Numbered from the stretch's first letter, positions 1-7,473 are shown. The stretch: 20,705 nucleotides of DNA from Lachnoclostridium sp. UBA2905 (GCA_002349525.1 DEDL01000011.1:106249-126953), one strand, 5' to 3'. Notes: a model not told the origin generated them from the letters alone. Made by a program: numbers and translations.

Positions 1-2
1 CA

Positions 3-263
3 GTATCTGATGGTGATATACTTCATTTTATAAGTAAGAATGGAATTGACACACTTAATGAGGTTCATGTAAGAGATATTGTTAACACAAAACGTAACCC
101 TGCTGTTCATGACTTTGATGATGGCAATACAATTATCAATGATATAATAGATCAGAACTTTTTGTGTATGGTTGATGACAGAGGATGTTTTATAGGTATC
201 ATAACCAGAAAAGATATTATAAGATATATGAAGAAGAAGATTGAACACAGAATCATTGGCTGA
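3..263 (+). CDS. CBS-domain protein, C-terminal part (5' end outside the window)
   Basis: The frame is open from the window edge and ends at TGA 261-263, giving the last 86 residues. The tail FLCMVDDRGCFIGIITRKDIIRYMKKK has the typical end of a CBS domain: a strand with VDD, a turn, then GIITRKDI and a basic helix. Stand-alone CBS proteins of this type in Firmicutes (the CbpB/DarB/YkuL group) bind adenine nucleotides such as c-di-AMP, but with only half the protein the ligand cannot be assigned. A hairpin 50 bases downstream probably ends its transcript. The family is clear; the subgroup is a guess. Confidence 0.75.
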   Translation, partial: VSDGDILHFISKNGIDTLNEVHVRDIVNTKRNPAVHDFDDGNTIINDIIDQNFLCMVDDRGCFIGIITRKDIIRYMKKKIEHRIIG

Positions 264-313
264 TTGTAATATATAAGTGACATATAATATATACAATATA
301 ATAATGAATAGAT

Positions 314-368
314 ATAAGAGGGGTGACCTGTATACTGTTTAAGACAGATGTCAGGCCACCCCTCTTAT
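314..368 (+). terminator. Long hairpin after the CBS gene
   Basis: Bases 314-330 pair with 352-368 over 17 positions (one G-U pair), with a 21-base loop that holds a small inner CTGT/ACAG pairing. The sequence after the stem is only moderately T-rich, so it may be a weak terminator or a 3'-end stabilising hairpin for the CBS transcript. Confidence 0.6.
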
Positions 369-426
369 TAATATATGCAAGGATAATATTGATAACATTT
401 ATTCATAAGCATACAAATATAATTGA

Positions 427-465
427 TAAAACAAAAACACCCAGTTAATATAACCGGATGTTTTT
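427..465 (-). terminator. Terminator of the tRNA-Glu transcript
   Basis: Read on the minus strand, 465-451 pairs with 447-433 around a 3-base loop. The two mismatches seen on the plus strand become G-U pairs on the minus strand, so the stem is stable only in that direction. The 3' arm ends in five U and is followed by GUUUUAUC. It lies about 28 bases beyond the tRNA 3' end, which fits a Rho-independent terminator for that gene. Confidence 0.75.
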
Positions 466-493
466 ATGGGTTGGGCTATTAAAAAATAGTTAG

Positions 494-565
494 CAGTCCG
501 TAGGGGAATCGAACCCCTGTTTTCGCCGTGAGAGGGCGACGTCTTAACCGCTTGACCAACGGACC
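494..565 (-). tRNA. tRNA-Glu, anticodon CTC
   Basis: The minus strand folds into a full cloverleaf. The acceptor stem is GGTCCGT/ACGGACT with a G-U first pair and discriminator G. The D arm contains GGTTAA. The anticodon stem TCGCC/GGCGA closes the loop CTCTCAC, which gives anticodon CTC. The T arm is AGGGG-TTCGATT-CCCCT. The CCA end is not encoded (the next bases are CTA), so it must be added after transcription. It reads GAG codons. It stands alone and opposes the genes on both sides. Confidence 0.95.
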
Positions 566-607
566 ATGTTTATCGGCTTTCTTACTTTGTTGCCGTCAAC
601 ATTTGAT

Positions 608-636
608 ATAATACACTATAAATAATCATAATGCAA
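608..636 (-). promoter_or_regulatory. Promoter for tRNA-Glu
   Basis: On the minus strand TTGCAT (636-631) and TATTAT (613-608) are separated by exactly 17 bases. Transcription would start near 601, giving a leader of about 36 bases before the tRNA 5' end at 565. Confidence 0.6.
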
Positions 637-675
637 GTCTTTTTTTGTAAAAAAAGTATAAATTCGAAAAAAAGC

Positions 676-704
676 TTGCAAACAGGGGATTTTAGTGGTA
701 AAGT
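676..704 (+). promoter_or_regulatory. Promoter of the rimP-nusA-infB operon
   Basis: TTGCAA (676-681) and TAAAGT (699-704) are separated by 17 bases. The start site would fall near 711, so the leader hairpin at 730-757 lies at the 5' end of the transcript. The preceding A-tracts (about 649-673) could act as an UP element. Confidence 0.6.
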
Positions 705-729
705 AATCTATGGTAATAGTTGATTTAGT

Positions 730-763
730 GTAAGAGTGGGCTTCGGTTCACTCTTACATTTTT
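730..763 (+). promoter_or_regulatory. Leader hairpin resembling an intrinsic terminator (attenuator) before rimP
   Basis: Bases 730-741 (GTAAGAGTGGGC) pair with 746-757 over 12 bp including two G-U pairs, around a UUCG tetraloop. A run of five T follows at 759-763. The whole element ends 25 bases before the rimP start. In Bacillus subtilis the nusA operon is known to be autoregulated by NusA-dependent termination in its leader. This element sits in the right place for the same control, but that role is inferred. No alternative antiterminator pairing was seen. Confidence 0.7.
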
Positions 764-788
764 GTGGCGAAGAATAAGAGGTGATAAG

Positions 789-1277
789 TTGAGTAAGAAG
801 GAAGAATATGAACAGAGAGTTGAAGAACTACTTGCACCAATTATGGAAGAGAATAACTTTGAACTTGTAGATGTAGAGTATGTTAAGGAAGCAGGAAGCT
901 GGTACCTGAGAGCCTACATTGACAAAGAAGGCGGCATTACTATTAATGACTGTGAGATGGTTAACAGGACTCTTAGTGATCTTATGGACGAATATGATTT
1001 TATTGATGATTCATATATATTAGAAGTAAGTTCACCGGGACTTGGCAGACAGCTCAAGAAGGATAAGGATTTTATAAGAAGTCTTGGAAAAGATATTGAG
1101 ATTAAGTTATATAAGGATATCGTTCTTGAAGAGAATGGTAAAAAGATAAAAGCAAAAGAGTTTGTTGGAAGACTTGACGGATATAACAAAGAAGAAATAG
1201 AAGTTTTCCTTGGCAATGAGACGATTACAATTGCCATGAAGGATATTGCGATTGTGCGTCTTGCAATTGATTTTTGA
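789..1277 (+). CDS. rimP: Ribosome maturation factor RimP
   Basis: RimP (162 aa, normal length) helps assemble the 30S subunit. The N-terminal domain carries LLAPIMEENNFELVDVEYVKE and LRAYIDKEGGITINDCEMVNR. The signature YILEVSSPGLGRQLKKDKDF spans about residues 80-100, and the C-terminal SH3-like domain ends IVRLAIDF. The TTG at 789 is chosen because AGAGGTG stands five bases before it. An in-frame TTG at 762 lies inside the T-run of the leader hairpin and has no ribosome-binding site. It is the first gene of the nusA operon, its usual place in Firmicutes. Confidence 0.95.
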   Translation: MSKKEEYEQRVEELLAPIMEENNFELVDVEYVKEAGSWYLRAYIDKEGGITINDCEMVNRTLSDLMDEYDFIDDSYILEVSSPGLGRQLKKDKDFIRSLGKDIEIKLYKDIVLEENGKKIKAKEFVGRLDGYNKEEIEVFLGNETITIAMKDIAIVRLAIDF

Positions 1278-1452
1278 TAAAATTGGTTTTTAATGCAATT
1301 GAATTTTACGCAAATGATTATTAATACAATTGCATTTAATGCAGATGCATTTAAATTGAAATTTAAAGCGAAGGTTTTAAGTGGATTTTGATACAAAAGT
1401 TCCGATAAAATAAAGGCGAATGTTTAAAATGATTTTTTAGGAGGATAAAACA
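1278..1452 (+). other. AT-rich low-complexity spacer between rimP and nusA
   Basis: This 175-base gap is long for this operon. It is built from recurring elements such as AATGCAATTG, CAATTGCATT and AATGCAGATGCATT, which give overlapping inverted repeats (AATGCAATTG pairs with CAATTGCATT about 30 bases later). A 32-codon frame (1293-1391) crosses it but has no ribosome-binding site and no recognisable product, so I do not call it a gene. The last bases contain the nusA site TTAGGAGG. Confidence 0.5.
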
Positions 1453-2517
1453 ATGAGCAAAGCTGAAAACAGAGACGATAACAGAGAATTGATCAGGGCA
1501 CTTGATGAAATTGAAAAAGAAAAAGAGATAAGCAAAGAAGTTATGCTTAAAACTATTGAGGAATCTCTTTTGACTGCCTGCAAGAATCAGTTTGGAAAGT
1601 CAGACAATGTCAAAGTAAGTATTGACCGATACAGTGGCGAAGTAAAGGTGTATACTGTAAAAACTGTTGTAGAAGATGTTATGGACGATCTTACAGAGAT
1701 TTCTGTCAGTGATGCTGATGATATATGTCCAGGCAAACAGGTTGGAGATGAAGTTGAGATAATTGTTACTCCTAAGAATTTCGGAAGAATTGCAGCACAG
1801 AAGGCAAAGCAGGTTGTAGTTCAGAAAATCAGAGAGGGAGAGCGTGAAATAATATATAATCATTTTTCAGAGAAAGAAAGAGATATTGTTACAGGAACTG
1901 TACAGAGAATAGTTGGTGGCAACATTTCAGTAGATCTTGGAAAAACCGATACAATTCTTTCCACAACTGAACAGGTTCCAACAGAGCATTTCAAACCAAC
2001 AGAGAGAATTAAGTTATATGTTGTTGAAGTTAAGAAAACTTCAAAGGGACCTAGAATTACAGTTTCAAGAACACATCCTGAATTTGTTAAGAGATTATTT
2101 GAGTATGAAGTTACTGAAGTACAGGATGGAACAGTTGAGATAAAGAGTGTTGCCAGAGAAGCAGGTTCAAGAACAAAGATTGCAGTTTATTCTAACAATC
2201 CGGATGTTGATCCTGTTGGAGCATGTGTAGGTGTTAACGGAATAAGAGTTAATGCTGTAGTTGAAGAACTTCATGGTGAGAAGATCGATATTATCAATTG
2301 GAGTGAAGATCCTGCAAAGTTTATTGAGAATGCACTCAGCCCTGCAAAGGTAATTTCCGTAAATGTTGATGAAGAAGAGAAGACAGCCAATGTTCTTGTT
2401 CCTGATTTCCAGCTTTCACTGGCAATCGGTAAGGAAGGACAGAATGCAAGACTTGCTGCCAGACTTACAGGATATAAGATCGATATTAAGAGCGAGCCTG
2501 TTAGTGAGGAAGCCTAA
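1453..2517 (+). CDS. nusA: Transcription termination/antitermination factor NusA
   Basis: NusA binds RNA polymerase and controls pausing, intrinsic termination and antitermination. The 354-aa protein has the short Firmicutes layout: the RNA polymerase-binding domain (about 1-130), an S1 domain (about 137-200, DIVTGTVQRIVGGNISVDLGKTD), then KH1 (AGSRTKIAVYSNNPDVDPVGACVGVNGIR) and KH2 (VLVPDFQLSLAIGKEGQNARLAARLTGYKIDIKSE). The C-terminal acidic repeats of proteobacterial NusA are absent, as expected. The ATG at 1453 follows AGGAGG with a 7-base spacer. It may act on the terminator-like hairpin in its own leader (inference). Confidence 0.97.
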   Translation: MSKAENRDDNRELIRALDEIEKEKEISKEVMLKTIEESLLTACKNQFGKSDNVKVSIDRYSGEVKVYTVKTVVEDVMDDLTEISVSDADDICPGKQVGDEVEIIVTPKNFGRIAAQKAKQVVVQKIREGEREIIYNHFSEKERDIVTGTVQRIVGGNISVDLGKTDTILSTTEQVPTEHFKPTERIKLYVVEVKKTSKGPRITVSRTHPEFVKRLFEYEVTEVQDGTVEIKSVAREAGSRTKIAVYSNNPDVDPVGACVGVNGIRVNAVVEELHGEKIDIINWSEDPAKFIENALSPAKVISVNVDEEEKTANVLVPDFQLSLAIGKEGQNARLAARLTGYKIDIKSEPVSEEA

Positions 2518-2529
2518 GGGGGTACCTGT

Positions 2530-2805
2530 TTGAAAGTCAAAAAAGTTCCAATGCGTCAATGTGTGGGATGCCATACTTCGAAGACCAAGAATGAGTTGAT
2601 TAGAATTTTGAAAACACCGGAGAATGAAGTTATGCTTGATACTACAGGCAGACTTAACGGACGTGGAGCATATATCTGTCCTGATGTGGAGTGTTTTAAG
2701 AAAGCAAGAAAATCTAATGCATTTGAGAGAGCATTTAGTATGAAAATTGCTGACAGTGTGTATGAAGATATAGAAAGGCAGATGTTAGAATTTGATAAGA
2801 AGTAA
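2530..2805 (+). CDS. ylxR: YlxR family RNA-binding protein (DUF448; RnpM-like)
   Basis: This is a small basic protein of 91 aa with the family marks: KKVPMRQCVGCHTSKTKNELIRI near the N-terminus, LDTTGRLNGRGAYICPDVECFKKA in the middle, and a basic AFERAF segment. The family has a YlxR fold with an RNA-binding surface; the Bacillus protein has been reported to modulate RNase P. The TTG at 2530 follows AAGGGGG. The gene begins 12 bases after nusA and its end overlaps ylxQ by 14 bases, so the three are probably translated together. Confidence 0.9.
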   Translation: MKVKKVPMRQCVGCHTSKTKNELIRILKTPENEVMLDTTGRLNGRGAYICPDVECFKKARKSNAFERAFSMKIADSVYEDIERQMLEFDKK

Positions 2806-3106
2806 AGTGTTTTCTTATATTGGGCTTGCAATGAAGTCCGGTAATCTTGTCAGTGGTGGATTTGCAACTGAGAAGGCTATTAAAGATTATAAAGCCAAGG
2901 TTGTTATAGCTGCTGATGATTTATCCGAAAACAGTAGAAAAAAATATGATCAAATGTGCGAATACTATCACGTTCCGATGTTTTATTATGGAACAAAAGA
3001 GGAACTTGGGCATGCAATAGGTAAGGAGTACAGGGCAGTTCTTGCAATAGTAGATCAGGGACTTGCAAAAGCAGTAATTCAGAGTATTAACCAGGAGGTA
3101 AAATAG
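2792..3106 (+). CDS. ylxQ: YlxQ, L7Ae-family RNA-binding protein
   Basis: This 104-aa protein belongs to the L7Ae/L30e/S12e family, which recognises kink-turn RNA. Visible motifs are YIGLAMKSGNLVSGGFATEKAI, then VVIAADDLSENSRKKYDQMCEYYHVPM and the end LAIVDQGLAKAVIQ. Its exact RNA target is unknown. The start is uncertain: TTG at 2792 overlaps ylxR by 14 bases and matches the usual N-terminal length, while GTG at 2807 lies just after the ylxR stop. Neither has a strong ribosome-binding site, so coupling to ylxR is likely. It is followed after two bases by infB. Confidence 0.88.
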   Translation: MIRSKVFSYIGLAMKSGNLVSGGFATEKAIKDYKAKVVIAADDLSENSRKKYDQMCEYYHVPMFYYGTKEELGHAIGKEYRAVLAIVDQGLAKAVIQSINQEVK

Positions 3107-3108
3107 AT

Positions 3109-5943
3109 ATGGCAACAAAGATGAAGATAACAGAGATAACAAAGAGTTTACAGGCACAGGGTAATGATATCAAAGGAAGTGACCTTGTGAAATTACTTAA
3201 TGAAAACGGATTTGATGTAAAAAGTACAAGGAGTAACATCGAGGATGCTGCGATTGCTTTCCTTCTTAAAAAGTTTAGTCAGCCTGCTAAAACAAATACT
3301 TCTGGTAATGACAATGCGAAAAAGGATGCTGCACCTGCAAAAGAGCCTGTAAAAGATAAGGAAGTTTCAAAGGAAGTTAAAGAAACAAAGACAGCTGAAA
3401 ATATTAAGAAGCCTGTTTCTGTTTCAAAAGAGAACAGTAATTCTGATAAAAATGAAGCAAAAGAGATTAAAACTGATTCTGCTAAAGCAAATGTAAGTGG
3501 AGCTGCAAAGGAGTCAGAGAAGGAAGCATCAAAGGAAGCTTCTAGTCAGGCAGATAATAATGCTTCAAAACAGACAGGTGCTGACAGATCACGTGATAAT
3601 AGAGACAATCGTGGTGACAGAGATAACAGAAAACGTGACAACCGTGATAACAGGGACAATCGCGGGGATAGAAACCGTGATAGCCGCGATAATAGGAATG
3701 ATAATCGTGGCGACAGAGATAACCGCGGTGACAGAAATCAGAGAAATGGTTTCTCTAACGACAGAAATAACAATAGAAATAATGGCGAACGTCGTCCATT
3801 CAATAAAGATGGTAATCGTGACAATAGAAATGATAACCGTGATAACAGAGGAAGACAGGGAAATCGTGATGGTCGTGACAACAGAGACAACCGCGATAAC
3901 AGAGGCCAGAGAGATAATAGAAATGGTGGCAATAATGTTCTTGAAAAATTTGAAAGAAGCCAGTCAGGCTTTGATAGCATAAAACAGGAGCAGAAACCTG
4001 GAAGAACACAGCGTGCTGCAAAGGATAGTGCTAAGAGAGATAACAAAAAATACGGTAAGGACAGAAAAGGCTTTGATAATGAAGATACAATGAAGTTTAC
4101 AAAGGGTGATGTAACAAAGAAGAAAGATCCTAACCGTAAGGGTGCATTTATTAAGCCAGAGGTTGTTAAGAAGGAAGAACCTGAAGATACAATCCGTACA
4201 ATCGTCCTTCCAGAGAAGCTTACACTTAAGGAGCTTGGTGATAAACTTAAAGTGCCTGCAGCACAGATTATTAAGAAGCTTTTCATGAAGGGTAAGATGG
4301 TTTCAATTAACCAGGAGATTTCATTTGATGAAGCTGAAGAAATTGCACTTGAGTACAACTGTATTGCTGAACTTGAGGAAAAAGTTGATGTAATTGCAGA
4401 GCTTCTTAAGGAAGATGAAGAGAGCGAAGATAATCTTGAAAAGAGACCACCGGTTGTATGTGTAATGGGACACGTTGACCATGGTAAAACTTCACTTCTT
4501 GATGCAATCAGAAAAACAGATGTTATATCAAAAGAGGCCGGCGGAATTACACAGCATATTGGTGCTTATATGGTTAAGTGTGGCGGAGAGAAGATTACAT
4601 TCCTTGATACACCTGGTCATGAGGCATTTACTTCAATGCGTATGCGTGGTGCCAAGTCAACAGATATAGCAATCCTTGTTGTTGCGGCTGATGACGGTGT
4701 AATGCCACAGACAGTTGAGGCTATTAACCATGCCAAGGCTGCTGGTGTTGAGATAATTGTTGCAGTTAACAAGATTGATAAGCCAGGTGCTAACGTAGAG
4801 AGAGTTAAGCAGGAGCTTATTGAATATGATCTTGTTGCTGAGGACTGGGGAGGAAGTACAGTATTTGTTCCTGTATCAGCAAAATCAGGAGAGGGAATTG
4901 AAAACCTCCTTGAAATGATCCTTCTTACTGCAGAGGTTATGGAGCTTAAGGCTAATCCTAACAGAAGTGCCCGTGGTATTGTAATTGAGGCACAGTTAGA
5001 CAGAGGAAGAGGTCCTGTAGCTACAATTCTTGTACAGAAGGGAACACTTAAGGTTGGTGACCATATAGTTATTGGTTCAGCTCATGGTAAGGTAAGAGCT
5101 ATGATGGATGACAAGGGTCGCAGAGTTAAAGAAGCAAAACCATCTACACCTGTAGAGATAATTGGTCTTAATGAAGTACCTGACGCAGGTGAAGTATTTA
5201 TAACAACAAAGAATGAAAAAGAAGCACGTACAATTGTTGCTGCATATATTGATCAGAGCAAGGCAAAACTTATTGAAGATACCAAGTCAGTAATGTCTCT
5301 TGACGGATTATTTGATCAGATACAGGCAGGTAATATTAAGGAGCTTAATATTATTGTTAAAGCAGATGTACAGGGTTCAGTTGAGGCAATCAAGCAGAGT
5401 CTTCTTAAGCTTTCCAATGAAGAGGTTGCCATCAGAATTATACATGGTGGTGTTGGTGCCATTACTGAATCTGACGTATCACTTGCCATTGCATCAAGTG
5501 CTATTATCATTGGATTTAATGTAAGACCTGATAATATGGCTAAGTCAACTGCAGAGAGAGAAAAGGTTGACCTTAGACTTTATAAGGTAATATATGATGC
5601 AATAGCTGATATTGAAGGTGCTATGAAGGGACTTCTTGATCCAATCTTTGAAGAAAAGGTAATTGGACACGCAGAAGTAAGACAGATATTCAAGGCTTCA
5701 GATGTAGGTATTATTGCTGGTTCATATGTTCTTGACGGAAAGATTGTTCGTGGATGTAAGGCACGTATCAGTAGAGGTGGAGAACAGATCTTTGAAGGAA
5801 ATCTTGCATCTCTTAAGAGATTTAAGGATGATGTTAAGGAAGTTAATGCAGGATATGAATGTGGTCTTGTATTTGAAGGATTTAAAGATATTGCCGTTGA
5901 GGATCAGGTTGAACTGTATTCAATGGTAGAAATACCAAGATAA
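3109..5943 (+). CDS. infB: Translation initiation factor IF-2
   Basis: IF-2 is the GTPase that places initiator tRNA on the 30S subunit and promotes subunit joining. The 944 residues begin with an IF2-N module (about 1-55). A long charged linker follows and includes an Arg/Asp/Asn repeat (159-274). A second IF2-N module lies around 365-420. The G domain has G1 GHVDHGKT (454-461), G3 DTPGH (from 500) and G4 NKID (from 554). The C-terminal domains end in VYDAIADIEGAMKGLLDP, GCKARISRGG and GYECGLVFEGFKDI. The start has a strong AGGAGG site. It follows ylxQ as in other Firmicutes. The protein is longer than Bacillus IF-2 because of the linker. Confidence 0.98.
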   Translation: MATKMKITEITKSLQAQGNDIKGSDLVKLLNENGFDVKSTRSNIEDAAIAFLLKKFSQPAKTNTSGNDNAKKDAAPAKEPVKDKEVSKEVKETKTAENIKKPVSVSKENSNSDKNEAKEIKTDSAKANVSGAAKESEKEASKEASSQADNNASKQTGADRSRDNRDNRGDRDNRKRDNRDNRDNRGDRNRDSRDNRNDNRGDRDNRGDRNQRNGFSNDRNNNRNNGERRPFNKDGNRDNRNDNRDNRGRQGNRDGRDNRDNRDNRGQRDNRNGGNNVLEKFERSQSGFDSIKQEQKPGRTQRAAKDSAKRDNKKYGKDRKGFDNEDTMKFTKGDVTKKKDPNRKGAFIKPEVVKKEEPEDTIRTIVLPEKLTLKELGDKLKVPAAQIIKKLFMKGKMVSINQEISFDEAEEIALEYNCIAELEEKVDVIAELLKEDEESEDNLEKRPPVVCVMGHVDHGKTSLLDAIRKTDVISKEAGGITQHIGAYMVKCGGEKITFLDTPGHEAFTSMRMRGAKSTDIAILVVAADDGVMPQTVEAINHAKAAGVEIIVAVNKIDKPGANVERVKQELIEYDLVAEDWGGSTVFVPVSAKSGEGIENLLEMILLTAEVMELKANPNRSARGIVIEAQLDRGRGPVATILVQKGTLKVGDHIVIGSAHGKVRAMMDDKGRRVKEAKPSTPVEIIGLNEVPDAGEVFITTKNEKEARTIVAAYIDQSKAKLIEDTKSVMSLDGLFDQIQAGNIKELNIIVKADVQGSVEAIKQSLLKLSNEEVAIRIIHGGVGAITESDVSLAIASSAIIIGFNVRPDNMAKSTAEREKVDLRLYKVIYDAIADIEGAMKGLLDPIFEEKVIGHAEVRQIFKASDVGIIAGSYVLDGKIVRGCKARISRGGEQIFEGNLASLKRFKDDVKEVNAGYECGLVFEGFKDIAVEDQVELYSMVEIPR
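3583..3930 (+). repeat. infB: Arg-Asp-Asn repeat region inside infB
   Basis: Codons 159-274 encode a degenerate array of RDNR, RDNRGDRDNR and similar units, disordered and nearly free of hydrophobic residues. The DNA is correspondingly repetitive (variants of CGTGATAACAGAGACAAT). Synonymous variation between copies (cgt/cgc/aga, aat/aac) suggests selection on the amino acids, not a recent DNA expansion. IF-2 linkers vary greatly between species; an RNA-binding role for this one is inference. Confidence 0.85.
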
Positions 5944-5972
5944 TATCTGGTATATATAATCAAACTATTATG

Positions 5973-6004
5973 ACAAAGGACTGCATTAATACACAGTCCT
6001 TTGT
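5973..6004 (+). terminator. Hairpin between infB and rbfA (partial terminator or processing site)
   Basis: ACAAAGGACTG (5973-5983) is perfectly complementary to 5994-6004 across a 10-base loop, and two G-U pairs extend the stem. The downstream sequence TTGCATTTCATTT has broken T-runs, so termination would be partial. It lies 30 bases past the infB stop and could lower expression of the downstream half of the operon or mark an RNA-processing point. Confidence 0.5.
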
Positions 6005-6050
6005 TGCATTTCATTTAAACAAGTTTGTAAGACAGATTGGAGTTGATTTT

Positions 6051-6452
6051 ATGAATAATAGAAAAGCAATAAAAAGTACCCGAATAAACGGAGAAGTACA
6101 GAAGGAACTCAGTAAGATAATAAGGGAAGAACTTAAGGATCCGAGAATACCTGTTATGACATCTGTTTCTGATGTTCAGGTTACAGGAGATCTTAAATAT
6201 GCCAAAATATATATCAGTATTCTTGGCTCTAAGAAAGAGAAGGAAGATTGTATGGCTGCCCTTAAGCATGCTACTCCATTTATAAGAACACAGCTTGCAA
6301 AAACCGTTAATCTTAGAAATACACCTGAGCTTAACTTTGTTCTTGATGAATCAATAGAATATGGTGTGGAAATGTATAAAAAGATTTCTGATCTTCATAT
6401 TTCGGATTCAGAAAATGAGGGAGAAGAATCAGAGGATGATTCAGAAGAATGA
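6051..6452 (+). CDS. rbfA: Ribosome-binding factor A
   Basis: RbfA (133 aa) binds the 30S subunit during maturation of the 16S rRNA 5' end. It has the KH-like fold with the family marks TRINGEVQKELSKIIREELKDPRI, SVSDVQVTGDLKYAKIYIS and the C-terminal LRNTPELNFVLDESIEYG, followed by a very acidic tail of about 15 residues. The ATG at 6051 follows TTGGAG; an upstream in-frame ATG at 5970 would be translated through the hairpin and gives 27 residues unlike RbfA. Its stop codon lies on the junction of a 13-base tandem repeat. Confidence 0.95.
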   Translation: MNNRKAIKSTRINGEVQKELSKIIREELKDPRIPVMTSVSDVQVTGDLKYAKIYISILGSKKEKEDCMAALKHATPFIRTQLAKTVNLRNTPELNFVLDESIEYGVEMYKKISDLHISDSENEGEESEDDSEE

Positions 6453-6463
6453 TTCAGAAGAAT
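6438..6463 (+). repeat. 13-base tandem duplication at the rbfA stop codon
   Basis: GATTCAGAAGAAT occurs at 6438-6450 and again at 6451-6463. The first copy encodes the acidic tail in frame. Because the unit is not a multiple of three, the junction creates the TGA stop at 6450-6452. Confidence 0.8.
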
Positions 6464-6501
6464 AACTGATGTGTTTCTTAATTTGAAGGAGGTTGGTGTG
6501 C

Positions 6502-7455
6502 GTGGTAAAAAATGAGATTTGGAATGCTGTGTCTAATGCCAGTGTTATTGCCATAGGTGGTCATGTTAATCCGGATGGAGACTGTATAGGCTCATGCCTG
6601 TCTATGTATAACTATATTAAAAAGGTTTATCCGGACAAAAAAGTAACGGTTTATCTTGAAAATATACCGGAGGTATTTAAGTATATGACCGGTTCAGATA
6701 TGGTTGCTACAGACTACGTAAGCAATGATCCTGATCTTTTTATATCGCTCGACTGTAGTGACAAGGAAAGACTCGGTCAGGCAGAGCAGATTTTTGATCA
6801 TACACCATCAACCATAAATATAGATCATCATATAAGTAATCTGTGTTTTGCCCTTATTAATCATTATGTGGCAGAAAGCAGTGCAACCTGTGAGGTTTTA
6901 TATGAATTATATGAGCCTGAACTTATAGATAAGGATATTGCAGAATGTCTTTATACAGGAATTATTCATGACACAGGTGTATTTAAGTATTCAAATACTT
7001 CCTGCCGTACTATGGAGATTGCAGGAAGACTTATGTCAAAGGGAATTGATCATACAAGTATAATAGAAAATACATTTTATGAAAAATCATACTCTGCTAA
7101 CCGTTTCCTTGGAAAGTGCCTGTTAGAGAGCCGGTTATTATATGATGACAGGGTAATACTTTGTGTTGCAACCAGGGAAGTGTTTGATTCATGTGGTGCA
7201 ACAAAGGAGGATACTGATGGTATAGTAAGTGTTCTTCTTCAGACCAAGGGTGTTGAGGTATCGGTTTTTGTGTATGAACGTGGTGAAAACGAATATAAGG
7301 CAAGCCTTAGAGCATCAAAGGACGCAGATATGAGTAAGGTTGCACTTGTCTTTGGCGGTGGCGGACATAAGAAAGCAGCAGGTTGTACACTTAGGGGCGA
7401 ACTTGATAAGGAGCTTTCAAAACTTTTAAAAGAGGTTGGCATAGCACTGCTATAA
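6502..7455 (+). CDS. nrnA: DHH/DHHA1 phosphoesterase NrnA (nanoRNase / pAp phosphatase)
   Basis: NrnA-type enzymes degrade very short RNA oligomers and, in Bacillus, also dephosphorylate pAp. The 317-aa protein shows the DHH metal motifs: HVNPDGDCIGS (about 21-31), LDCSD, and IDHHISN near residue 110, then a Ser-rich ESSATCEVLYEL segment and TGIIHDTGVFKYSNT. The DHHA1 substrate-binding motif GGGGHKKAAG is near the C-terminus. The GTG at 6502 is preferred because AAGGAGG ends nine bases before it; TTG 6493 and GTG 6496 are in frame but too close to that site. The position between rbfA and truB is the conserved Firmicutes order. Confidence 0.94.
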   Translation: MVKNEIWNAVSNASVIAIGGHVNPDGDCIGSCLSMYNYIKKVYPDKKVTVYLENIPEVFKYMTGSDMVATDYVSNDPDLFISLDCSDKERLGQAEQIFDHTPSTINIDHHISNLCFALINHYVAESSATCEVLYELYEPELIDKDIAECLYTGIIHDTGVFKYSNTSCRTMEIAGRLMSKGIDHTSIIENTFYEKSYSANRFLGKCLLESRLLYDDRVILCVATREVFDSCGATKEDTDGIVSVLLQTKGVEVSVFVYERGENEYKASLRASKDADMSKVALVFGGGGHKKAAGCTLRGELDKELSKLLKEVGIALL

Positions 7456-7473
7456 GCTTGAAAGGAGTATCAT

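Noticed and set aside
607..612. Plus-strand TATAAT as promoter of rimP
   Set aside because: No acceptable -35 is found at 16-18 bases; the same bases are better explained by the minus-strand tRNA promoter, and the 676-704 pair fits rimP better.
914..1396. 160-codon minus-strand open frame opposite rimP
   Set aside because: It overlaps the well-supported rimP gene entirely, has a shadow composition and no recognisable domain.
3738..4358. 206-codon minus-strand open frame opposite infB
   Set aside because: It is the complement of the low-complexity Arg/Asp/Asn coding region of infB; the Ser/Leu-rich product is a shadow and has no ribosome-binding site.
5970..6050. N-terminal extension of rbfA from ATG 5970
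   Set aside because: The extra 27 residues would be translated through the infB-rbfA hairpin, have no Shine-Dalgarno site, and do not resemble RbfA; ATG 6051 has GGAG.
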